Shown: positions 12,801 to 24,800 of the stretch, piece by piece | Numbering within the stretch: the first letter of the stretch is position 1 | Layout: the number at the start of each line of letters is the position of its first letter | NCBI GenBank assembly: GCA_026261815.1 | Contig: JAMPIT010000174.1 | Span: forward strand, 7,378,001-7,442,000 | Direction: 5' to 3' | DNA length: 64,000 nucleotides | Origin: Monarcha castaneiventris obscurior | Lineage: Eukaryota; Chordata; Aves; Passeriformes; Monarchidae | Notes under the pieces: model-generated | The model's input: the letters and a program-made list of their open reading frames with translations, nothing else | Databases searched by the model: none | What the model was told of the DNA's origin: nothing | Made by a program: the position numbers and the translations under genes

Positions 12801-15800
12801 GGCATGAACATTTGTTCATATGTTTTTATATAGTTTATATATAGTAGAACTACTTATTGTAGAGTAATATTCTCCAATTTTCAGAAAATGTAAGTGCCAT
12901 CTGTTTAAAGACAAAAACATAACAATTCCTGTGCTGAGATGTTACAATTTTTGCCTGCCATTTAACTTAATAAATTCAGACCAGTTTAAAAAAGGAGAGG
13001 ATCAAATCCTCCCTTTCATAGCTACGTTTGCATTCATTGAAATACTTAATGCAGTTCTGATTTTGTGAGCAAGGTACATTTTTTGTTTAGTTAGTGGCCA
13101 GTGCTCTACACTTTACTGCATCTATATTCTGACTAACTGACTGCTGTGTTTATGGTACCACAGGAGATAGAAGTTTTGTATAATTTAATTCCAGCTCCAG
13201 AAGATGTCTTGGTGTCTAATTCTTCTTTGTAGTTGTGTATACTTATTGTTTCTATCAAAGTTTGTACATTTTCCTATGCTGAAATACCCTTAGAATAAGG
13301 TTTGTTGTCTTCAGCAGCGACAGAGAAACAGGTTTGTAGGAGCCCAGAAAAGTTAAGGTCTTTGGACCCTGCTTGATGTTTCCAGAGTGTATCCCATGGA
13401 GAATGCCATCTCAAAGTCATCTTTTTCTGATTGTGAAAACTCGACACTTGTTAAAGCAGCTTCTGTAGAAGGGTGCAGCAAAGGTGCCATTTTTCAGACA
13501 CAAAAGACTGAAATTATGTGTGAATTGTGAATGGGGAGAAGTCCCTAATCATACATGTACTATGTAATATTTTTTATTTGGGTTTGTTTCAGTAGGGAGG
13601 GGTATATAATTTATATATTCATTGGTACTCAAAAGACATCCAGTTCTGGAGCTGTTGAGTAGATAAAAAGCTATCATTGGATATTTCTTCATGTAGATAG
13701 AACCCAGAAATGTTAAAATAACTGTTGCAACTTGTTGAAAATCACTTGTCTCAATCTTTTTTGCTGCCAAATTGAGAAAGTAGCATTTGTTAGTGTCACA
13801 AATATGCAGTGGTGGTAGTTAAGTTAGAGTAAGTTAGTTACTGCAAACTTTACTCTGAAAAGAGCCAACTAACTTAATAATTATATTGAGAATTTTTATT
13901 TTAAGTCCCTAAGATTTTATTAAAATACAATGTACTAATGCTCAAGTCATCAAAGATTTTAATACTTTTAAAGGGACAGCTGTTAAGATTTCTGGGCTTA
14001 AAATCTCTTTTTTCCTTGTTTCCAGTACTTGTATATCATTCAGACACATCTGAGCAAATTTAACTTCTTTTGCGTTTGTTTAAAAATATTACTATTATTA
14101 GCAAACTGCTTCGTTATCATGGTGAGTTTAGTACAGCATACACACGTCTGGTATGTGCTTGTGTTAAAGGCATGAGACTGTATTTTTAAGGGGTGTGTTT
14201 GGCTTAGTACCAAATACTGTTTTTGCTTATGAGTAGTAGGAGATTGGATCTTTAAAAAATTATAAAGGTTCATTGTCATAATTCTCTACATTGCCAGGCT
14301 TTACAGATGCCTGACTTTGTAAACATCTGATTGAACAAAAATAGTCAATACTGGTACCAAGTATTTCATTTTAGCCTGGTCTTAAGACACTATGTCATTT
14401 GCATCAAAATTTTTGTATCTGTGGAAGGGGATTAAGTAACCGTAAATATTTGGTACAGAAAATACCACTTGAATATTTTTCTTTGATCTTGCAGTGTTCC
14501 TGTTCCAGTAGTCAGTCTAGAGAAAATTCCTAACCTAGTGAAGGCAGATGGTGCCAATGTTAAAATGAATTCTGCAACCACTACCACCATCACCTCCTCC
14601 TCAGCTTCTTCATCCAGCATAACTGCTCCAACTTTGGTTAAATCTGGTTTGACATCCAAGTCAGTGCCACCATCACCAGAAAAGATTCTGAACGGCAAAG
14701 GAATTGTAGTTCCATCAATAGACAAGAAACACCAAAATGGCACTAAAAGCAGTAACAAGCCTTACAAAAGACTTTCAGGTGAGTGATGCTGTAGTTCACC
14801 TTTTGTGGTAGTCTGGCTTTCTTTGTTAATGCTTCTGTAGCTCATAATGCAGCTAATAAAATGCTGGGTTTGGTTGGATTTTTTTGCTGTAAGATGCCAG
14901 TTTGCATGTATGAAAATGAAAGCTTTCACACTCTTAAGCATGTGTAAAGTATTTTCAAAGTACACATTCTGTTTAGCTTGAAATTACTGGTCAACAGGCC
15001 AAATACAAATTTTTAAGGAAGTAAATTCATTAAAACAGAAAGGCAGTAGACTTCCTCAAGCCATTGTGGGATTTGGGTCTGTTTACAACAAAAGAAAATG
15101 TGCCTTGGTTGGGGGATTTTTGGTTTGGTCATGATCAAGTTGAACAGGTTTAAGACATTGGTTTATCCTCCAAGTCATGATTTTTTAAATAATCTTTTTT
15201 TTTTGTTTTAAATACAAGAAAATTCTTAAGGAGATACAGGAAATGCCGGGGAAGTGTTAAAAGTCGTAATTTCCCTTCACCCTTCTCCCCCTGCAACTCA
15301 TATATGAGTGGCAATGTTTCTAGCGTGAAGATCTTGATCTTTCTCAGGAAGACAGGACAGTGGAGTTGAGGAAATGGCATTAAATGGGAAATGCCCTGGA
15401 TGGCCTTAGGCAGGGTAGTTTTGAGGATGCAGGTCTCTGTCTAAACCTGCCACCAAAGCACAGAATACCACATTGTTGGAGGGCAGAGGCTCCATTAGAA
15501 AGGTTGCCATCCACTGGAAGGAAGAGTTATTTTCTGTGGAGTTCCCCAGAGGTGACCCATGCCAGCTGTTGGGCAGCGAGGAGACAATTTGCCCCCAAAA
15601 GCTGCAAACAGATTTTTGCTCTGAATGAAAGGAAACAAAGTGTTTTGAGGGATTTTATTTTATGGGTTTTTTTAAAGCAAAAATAACTGACTCAAGTTTA
15701 CGGCTGCAGAAGCTGTGCAGGGTCTATTCATCAGCTGGCAGTACTTTGTGACTCGGGCAGGAACTCCTTGTGTGTACTGAAAGGCTAATTTTGCTAATGG

Positions 15801-18800
15801 CAGCATGAGCCGCATTAGATCGTCACTTTGGCACAAAGTTAGTTCACAGGATTTCTAAATGTGAACTAGTTATGAACCAGTATAAGTTGTACAAGATAAA
15901 TGCTTTCATTTCCAGTTAATGAGTGTGTCCTATTTTTTGCCCAAATACCAGGTTTATTTTTTTCATTTTCTCAAATTTGGCAGTTAGCCTATGGCACTGC
16001 TACGTTGGCTGGATTTCAGACCAGTGTGAGGTGTTTGCTAGGGCTGTGTGGGGCATGGAACAATGCCACTGCCTGAAAGGATTCAGTACACTGATTGCTT
16101 TTTTAACTAGTTAAGGTGGCATATAGGAAAACAGTACTGTTGTTCATTTATAGCTTTTCACAAAATGAAAATGGTTACAAGAAAGTAGCTTAAGATTAGA
16201 CTTTAACCCTTATATTTCACTTTTTAAGATCCAATATATTATTCTAATAAAATTCTTTATTTTACAGTTAATTTAGAATATTGCTTCCTTTTAACCTATT
16301 ATTTCCTGTAATGGTTTAGCTGCTTAATTTAGCTAATCAATTCAGAATTCCTCCTTGAGCAATTGAAACTGTTAGTGGTTTTCCTCATGTCACCACTTAC
16401 CACTGCATGGCTGCAGGTGGTACTTGGATACTTGTATATTTTTGTACAAGTGCTTGCAGAAATGTGTTCATAAAGGAAAATCAATTCTGTAGGGCCTTCC
16501 TTCAGCTTGCTGGCTTTTTCTGGGGAGGTGACTCTGGCACTGTTCTGTCTCTAAGCTCTGACTTGCAGTGTTTTCCAGGTGGGGTAACATAATGGAAATC
16601 TCTGCACAGGACTGATTGAGCCCCTGGATAGGCATGTGTTTACTTTTCTATGGTTAAAAAACACACAGAACTGAGACCTTTTTTTACAGCTCCTCTGTCA
16701 TGATCAGATTTGTGATCTGTTCAGTCTTGCTTCCATTGCCTTGAGTATTGATGCAGCAACATGTGCGGGCGTGTCATCTGCCCCCGGTCCCGCCTCCGCC
16801 TGTCCATCAGACCCTCCGGATTAAATGATACGAGTCTGGGTCTGAGGGCAGTTCCATGGGCGGGACCGAGGAGTAAGGCTATGCCCTTTATTCTAGACAG
16901 TTCTGTTCAATTCGGTTGGTCAGTGGTCGTCGGCTGGTTGCCCTCCCCTGTTTATCCCTCACTGGCTGTTTGTACCCTGGTTCCTCCCTCTCCTGCGTAC
17001 CCCATTGGTTGTTACCCGAATGCTCCTCCCCATTTGTCTCCTTTAAAACTGCTCTCAAGACCCTCCTCCGGGCTCGTCCTGTCGTCGTCACCTCGGGGAG
17101 TAAGTTCTTCGAACCGCAGACGGCGAGTCCGCTCCTGCTTCCCTCGCTCCTGGAATCTGGGCTTTGCCGCCGCCTCTGATACTGTGCCTAGAGCGCGTGG
17201 AGACAGTGCCGCCCGGCCACTGGCATTCCTTGCAGAAGCCAAACACTATTCGGTTTACCTGTCTGCAGGAAGGTCACTGGAGCCTCCCCATGAGTGGACA
17301 TTAGTCCAGGAGGCCGCCACAGTAATTTAGGGATGATGCAAATTGTAGAAGTCCTGAGAGCACTGGAGATGAATTGCCTGTAGATTGTGTGTCACTATGA
17401 TGGATTCCTCTCCATTATTATACAGCACTGTGCAAAGGCTGAGAAAAAGATCTTGGAAGGTCAATGAGATGATTATTTGAGATATCCCATAATTTCATTC
17501 ATTTCACGTGAAAAGGATGAACTGCAGCCAAGGGGTTTAAGTTTCCCTCAGTCCGCTGCCCTGGAGCTGTACAGATGTTAATTTTTGAAGCTCCATAATA
17601 AATTTGGCCAGTTTGTTTCCCTCCTTTTTAGCAACCTCTGCTGTCTCTCACACCATTTCCCTTACTGTGATTGAAGTGTGGTTTTTTTTCTTTGCTGAGA
17701 GCTGGTGGTTGTTTGGGTGATGAATGAACCTGCCCTCTTTTCAGGAGCACTGTCCTTGTTGAGAGAGAGGAAACAGCTTGCAGAACCACAAGACAGTCTG
17801 TAGCTGCCCAGCATAAGTGGATCAGTGTTTCCTAGTAGCAAACTGCAAAAAAATTATTTTTTTCCCTAAATCTTCCTTAGTTCTTGTTCTCTTTGGGATG
17901 ACGTTAAAGAATGCAGATGCCCAGCTTACACCAAGAAAAACTGGTGTGTTGAAAACAGGGGTTTATCACAGTTCAGTTTTGGCCTTTGCTCTTCTCTAGG
18001 TGAGGTTATAACAAATGCTCTTCACTTTGTCCACTGAACATGAAGAAGTGGAATCCATTCCAGAAAAACAGCTTTCTCAAGCTGTGCCTGTGCACAGGGG
18101 TCTGGGGGTTGCCACACTCCACATTTCCTAACACAGTAGCCAGAAGCTGCATTTTGTTATTGATAAGAAGGCAGTAAGTTTTATGTAGTGTGGTGCCGAA
18201 ACCAGGCATGTCTGTAGCTGGCAATTAGATGTTCATGAATTCTCTGGAACAGCCACACACGCCTCAGCCAGGAGAAGTGATTCCCTGTTTGCTCACTATT
18301 TTCTGTTTCTCAGGGAAAGCATGTTATTTCATTGTTCAGTCAATGGCAGAGGCTTCCACTCTTTCCTCTTATAATTCCTTATGTTGATTTTATCTGTATA
18401 TGTTTTCTTAATAACTGGCTTTGCTATAATCATTCCTGGAATTCTTAGTTGGTTGGGCCTCTTACTGACAAGTACCAGTCTGGAGCACTTTTGATTTTTG
18501 ATGTTTCCCTGTTGGTCCAAAGCAGTCCTTGCTTGGTGACTTTCAGAACATATTCCATAGCCTTATAATTGCCCTCAGGACTTTTCATTTGAAGGCATAC
18601 TTATTAGTCCATATTGTCTCTTCAGTGTGTTTTTTTTAATTTGCATTGAAGGTTTTCGGTGGGTGATTCAGGAAACAGTAATAGGAACATCTTACACTCA
18701 AATCCCAGGAGTAACTAACTCCTTTAGTTTATGAACATGTGTTTTCATCTATTGAGTAGAAAAAAATAGTTATTCCATTAAGTCATACGCAGCTACTTTT

Positions 18801-21800
18801 GTGTTTCTGTTGTGTTTTAAGTGCCAAAGAAACTACAGCTGCCTATAACATATTTTAGTCCCTTTGTAGATTGCACAAAAAAAACTGTGCCAGCTGGTTT
18901 TTCCAAGCTCACTTTTTTGTATGGCTCTGCTAATAGGTTAATAATGTAACCGTTTAATGTTTGCATAAGCATTTTAAGTCTGTATAGCAAAATACATAAA
19001 ACTGCCCATAATTGTGAACGCTGGAGGACAGTTGCTGTCTAACATAAGCTACTTGTCCTTACTTTTCTTCTTCCAGCTGTTCTACTTGCTGTGATGCTGT
19101 CATAACATTGTAACACAGCTGTGAATCACTGTCTCCCTCTTAGCTCCTATTTGTTTGTTTATAAAGATTTTTTAAATCCTCTGATTAAATGTTGTATTTG
19201 AGTACAGGATGTTTATTATATCTGAATGTACCACCACTGTATGGTTAAAATAGGATTTGGCTATATTATTTGGAATATAAAATAATTTATATTCCCTCAT
19301 CAAACAGAAGCAAACCAGTCTGCCAATTACACCATGATTTGTCAAGGTGTATGAAGGTAATGGTAGAGGGTTTGGTGGTGTAAAATGAAAAGTGTATATC
19401 CATTGTTTTGTTACAGCTCTTAGTGCAAACCCTAAAATTACATTAACATAACCTAAAGGAGGTGATGCTATCTGTGGTATAGAAATAGTAAAATATTAAT
19501 GAAATTAAATATGCAAATACAGCATATTAAATATTAATGCCCTTTTAATGTTAATCATGAGTAGAACTCATGTAAATGCCTTTTTTCATAATCTCTGCAA
19601 ACTTTAAATTCCATCCCTTCCTTCACTTAGGGAAATAAAAACTGACATACATGTTATTTTTATAAAGATTTAGGAGAGGGATTCAGATAAATTTTATTTT
19701 TAAAATGCCACCAGTCATCAACCATGGGTTGTTTCCCAGAGTTTGTAAGTACGTCAGAGAAATGTTGTTTGAAGCACTTGTGATACCATTTGTGTCTTAG
19801 CCCAGCTCAGGAGCCAGATCTGCAAATGCTGTATTTCATGGCCTTGGAGGCAGCCAGAGTTAGAGAGGAAACTGAAGTCACAGAGATTTGGCTTGGTCCA
19901 TTGTTTGGGTCACTCCACTGTAAGCACACTTATTTCCATGAAGTCTTTGGCTGAAATCCTGCTCTAAATGGTTTTAATCATGCGAGGACAAAAAAATGCA
20001 CAGCTATATGAGTGATGCACATAGCACTGTTAGGGGATGCTGGGGTTGGGATCAGTGGTTCAGGTTGAGCCTGATTAAATTAAGTTCTAACAGGCAAAAA
20101 TTGTAAGCTACTCTGGTTAAAACTTCTGTAATGATCTATTTTTTTCTCGTTTCTCATTCTCCTATCAAACAGAAAGAGAATTTGACCCAAATAAACACTG
20201 TGGAGTACTGGATCCTGAAACAAAGAAACCTTGCACAAGATCACTCACCTGCAAGGTATTTTTCTTAGAAGATAACATATCAGATGCTTTGTTATAGTTT
20301 AAATCCTACCACAGTAGTTTGAGAGGTCATACCTGCTCCTGTCTTACAGACAATGGGTATGGTATTCAGGCGCTGTCTTCAGGTAATTCCTTTGTGTAAT
20401 TCTGTTTCTTTGAATCAGAGCATCTGCATTATTCCACTGATATTTCTAAAAAGATTTTTTCTTGTCATTTTATTATGCAAAAAGCATTAACGTTTCATTT
20501 AGAAGCCCAAGTGTTATTTTAAATGCTCCTTTTTTGGTTCATCTGTGCAACAATATTGAAGTATAGTCAGTTTTTAGTAAAAAAAAATTACCATATTTTT
20601 GTATAATAAATTACTTGGAGGCTGCCCTTTTGATAGTAATAACTCCCGTGTCAAAAAGTAGCTGCCATGTGAGACATTTCTAATGAACATTTGTATGTGT
20701 ATGTGCTGCCTGTCAGTAGATGATCAGCTAAATTTGCTTTAAAATGTATTCATGTTTTTCAATCCAATGAAATCAGTTTTTCATTGTAAGTGAAAAGCTA
20801 CAATGATTTTCTTAATATCTTAAAATTACTGGAATTCTATTTTCCGTCTTGGAAAAGGTAAGTCAATAGTCTCTATTATATAAAAATTGTTGCAAAAAGT
20901 AATTTTAGCCTTGATGTTGGCATTTCTTAAGAATGACTATAAATTATCGAAGATAATGTGGAATAGCAGGTTTATTTCCATAACTGTGGCTAAAGTTGTT
21001 TGAAGTAGATTTTATCTTTTAGAGTAGTGGTGTATCAGAAGTGTAGAGGACTCATAAACAATGTCATGCACACACAAATGCTTTTTAACCACCCTATTTT
21101 TAGACTCATTCACTTAATCATCGACGAGCAGTTCCAGGCCGTAAAAAACAGTTTGACATCCTTCTAGCTGAACACAAAGCACGATCCAGGGAAAAAGAAG
21201 TCGCAAAAGACAAAGAGCATCCACCATCTGCAAGGGAAAGCTATCAGAGCCAGCCCACACCAGCACAAGACTCTCTGTCAGGATCCTCAGTGAACTCTGG
21301 GCAAGAATCTAAAGTAACATCTCCTGCAAAATCTAGACCACCAAATTCTGTACTTCCAAGGTAAGCAGTTCTCCAGTGTGGAATGTTGCATTCTGGTGGT
21401 GCTGTAAGACATTTCTTAGTCTTTCATGCAACTCATTTTATAAGCATTTGATACTTCTTCAGGCTATTGCACAATAAAACATATTAATATAAGAATTTCT
21501 GCTGGCTTATGTTAACCTAACTCTGTCCATGGTAGCCTGTGATCTGATTGGGAATGAGAAAAGGAATAGTGTCCACCTTTGGCTCAGAATCTCAGACTAA
21601 CTGCATTTTTTGGCTAAAATTGTAAGTAATAACTAGGACAGTTTATATTCAAGTCATTCGGTCACAATTGAGAATAAAAGTCTATTTACAAGAATCAGTA
21701 TAGTATATTAGTGGTAAAATTCTGCATATTTATGTAGAATTTTTCTCCAGAAATACTTTGGCAATTTCATCAATGGAATTGTTGTAAAAAAAAGGTGTAA

Positions 21801-24800
21801 TTTAGTGTTGATTTAAAACTATTGATACGAAACTGTCCATAGCATGTGTTCCCTTGGTTTGAAGATTTTTCTTAGAAAGGAAAAACAGTCTTCAGAAGGA
21901 CAGTGAAAACTTCTGAAGGCATCCTTTTGCAAAAAACAGTGTGAGGTGTTTGAGCTACTGAATTCTGATTATCTTCTGGAAAACTTCCTGTATGTTTTCT
22001 TTATTTGTGAGATTTTTTGTTACTAATTTTGGCTGGAGTGCATAGAGCTAAACTAGTTGGCTTTGTTCATATTTATGTTTTTTTCATCATTCATTTCTTG
22101 CAGAAACCTTGGTCAGGATTGGGTGCTCATATTGGGACTTTTCTACTACAGTAGTCCCTATTTCAAAGAGATATTTCTTGTGTTTGCTATCTCAGATCTT
22201 ACAGAGACAGCTGTTTCCAATGTTTTCTGTGTGGCCACCAAGCCTTAATGAAGTTTTATTCCTACAGTGGCAGAGGTGGGCCTTGCAGGGTTTGAGTGAA
22301 AAGACAATGAAAGAATAGCCACAGATGAATTGTGCTTCTCTGCCTAATTCTTGTAAAAGAAGTGACCTCACACAGCCCTTCACAGAGAGGAGCACAGACA
22401 GAAAGGTAGAAATTGGGTTTAGTAGGTGTTACAGTCAAAGTAGCAAAACGGGAATGCAATTCCATGAGAGTCAGCTGCAGAAATTACAGAGGTGGTAGTA
22501 CTCGAGGAGACGGATTTCGGCAGTCGCCCGTTGTGTCTGTACAGCCCGCGTTTGTGGCTCTGCTGCAGTGCCTCTGTTGGGTTGTCCTGCAGCCATGAGC
22601 AGGTTTCAGAGCAGCCATGGCAGCCTTGCTGCCTCTCTCTGGGGCCACCCGGCCTGCGGCTCTGCTGCTGCGGTGGCCCAGCCCGCCGGGGTCACGGCGG
22701 GGGCTCAGCCGAGCCCTCGGGGGCTGCGGGGCGCTCGCACATCCCAGCTGCAGCCTAGTCCTGTGCTGGTGCCATCCGTGAGCAATCCCAGCGCGGGTCA
22801 GGAGAGGGCTCCGGTCCGCGGGCTGGGGGACTGCTCTGTCCTGAGTGCGGGAACTCGTGAGATGGAAGAAGAGCATCTGCAGATTTTGCCCAGTGTGGAC
22901 ATCTCCTCCAGCCTCAGAGCTCTCCATGCAACCAGAGTCTTGGCTGTATAGACTGTAACTGAGAACCTTTCCCACCCCCACTTTTTATCTAATTTAATCT
23001 AATCTGTTTTCAAACTACTGTTGAGGAGCAAGGCACCATCACACCCTGTGGTGTAAAGACATTCCTACTTTTTTTTATTGCATTTTAGACAAGGGTAAAG
23101 AAAACGTACACACTGTGAGGAGTTCTCCCAGTTACTTCACTCACTTATCTACCTGTAGAGGGTGTCAGCTAAACACTCTTCTATTTAGTACATTAATTTT
23201 AGTAGGATTTTGGTATGAAATATAATTTCATAACTGGACCCTTGGGATTAATCAAGTAGCAGAGTAATGGTTCAGTGTAAGAAGATTTTATACGCCTGAT
23301 TTTCATTTGTGTTTTAAATATCCTTTGCCTCTTTCAAGATCTGAAATGCAACTTCATGACAAATTTAAAATTTCAGGCAATAGAAGGGTGCTTCTGCTAA
23401 CATTAACTTGACAATTGCACAAAATATATCTGACAAGACCTAATGTCAGCTATTCAATGTCCTTTACTGTCCTTCTTTACATTGATCATTTCTGGCATCA
23501 TTTGCTTTGATGCTTGATGCCAGCAGGTAGGTTTGTAGAGCCTTTGAATGCTGATGATTTAAATGTATATTCTCCTTCTAGACCTTCATCTGCAAATAGC
23601 ATAAACAGCAACAGTTCTTCAAACCACAGTGGGTACGTACCAGAACTGCCACTGCCTTCCATGGGAGGAGATATCACGAGCAGATTGTCCAGTGATGAAG
23701 GAGAAGCGGATGGAGCTGAAGAATCTGAGAAATTAGACTGTCATTTTTCTGGACATCATCCCAGACCTCTTGGGGTATGTGTCAATCTCTGGCATGCCTT
23801 GCCATTGTTCTTGCATAATTAGAGAGGGGAGAACCAAAAAGTAATTTGATAAGAAGGTAAGGAATGAAAACCTTACATTCTGAAAACTATTCTAAAGAGA
23901 AAAAATACATTTAACAGAAAATGGTAAGGATGGGATAAGGTAGGAGGAGACCACTGGTCAGTACACACAATACATTGATGTAGGACAAGATGGGCAGCAG
24001 AAAATCAGAAGTCCTATTTTTAGGTTGTCTTCTCAGTAGACCTCAAATTTGGTGTAGTTCTGCTAAACCGAGGAAAGTTGCATTGCTTTAAATGTGACAT
24101 GAGCAGATATTCTCTTGGTTGTTGTCCTTACAACACTGTACCTTGCAGTTGGTGACAGAAGGCAGTGCTCCATTCATTTTTGTAGTCTGGTTTAAAGCAG
24201 TAATTAAATGTCATTTATGTGAGTGGATGTGGACTTAGAAAGTATTGCTTCATTCATCTCAAAATGGAAGGGCTCTGGTGGTGGCTTAAGTATGTGTTTA
24301 AGCAGCTGGTTTTGTCTTTCTCCTGTGTTAGTGAGAAATTTCATTGTAAGTAGTAAAAGCTGTTTTGTGGTATTATCTCCACAGTGTGAATTTATTTACA
24401 CTGTTCAAACCAAGAAGCAATGGCAGAACTCTTGAACTTCTTAGGAGTTGGTTCTTGTAAAAATTGAGCCAAGGAATACACTTATGTTTTCCATAGGATA
24501 TGCAGAATAAAACAAACATTGTGATAACTGGTAGTATTGTTTGTATTCCCTAGAGCAAAGGAGAACTTGTTACTGTCAGACACCAGTATGGCCTGAAAGT
24601 ATGGCCTGAATGTAAAATGACTGTCAGATGAAATTCTGTATTTGGTTCTTACTGAGAAAATGAGAATTACTGTAGACCACACAGTACTGTGATATGCAGG
24701 AACCTCCTGTTTCCTTGGTACTCTCGTATGCTACTTTGGTTTTGCTGACTGCTTCTCTATGAATTAAAAACTAAGGGTTCACTGCATGGGTGCCCACACA

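Larger units (their letters stand above)
6883..14494 (+). other. ATXN7L1: ATXN7L1 intron, 7.6 kb, with ancient repeat relics
   Basis: AT-rich intron. A tRNA-derived SINE-like relic lies at about 7563-7700 and a strongly decayed CR1/L3-like relic at about 10780-11800; both have separate entries. A 9-bp perfect inverted repeat (AAGTTAGTT ... AACTAACTT, loop about 33 bp) lies near 13832-13882. No exon or RNA gene was recognised in the rest. Confidence 0.7.

Noticed and set aside
17066..17090. GGGCTCGTCC resembling part of a proline-tRNA primer-binding site of retroviruses
   Set aside because: Only about 10 bases match, it is not preceded by an LTR end in CA, and no gag-like sequence follows.
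16761..17330. A 189-codon open frame in the CpG-dense intronic block
   Set aside because: No domain, no splice partner in frame and CpG-driven composition; opposite-strand frames are open too.
22484..22981. 165- and 127-codon frames as a nested intronic gene
   Set aside because: Overlapping on both strands, no domain resemblance and no conserved splice structure.
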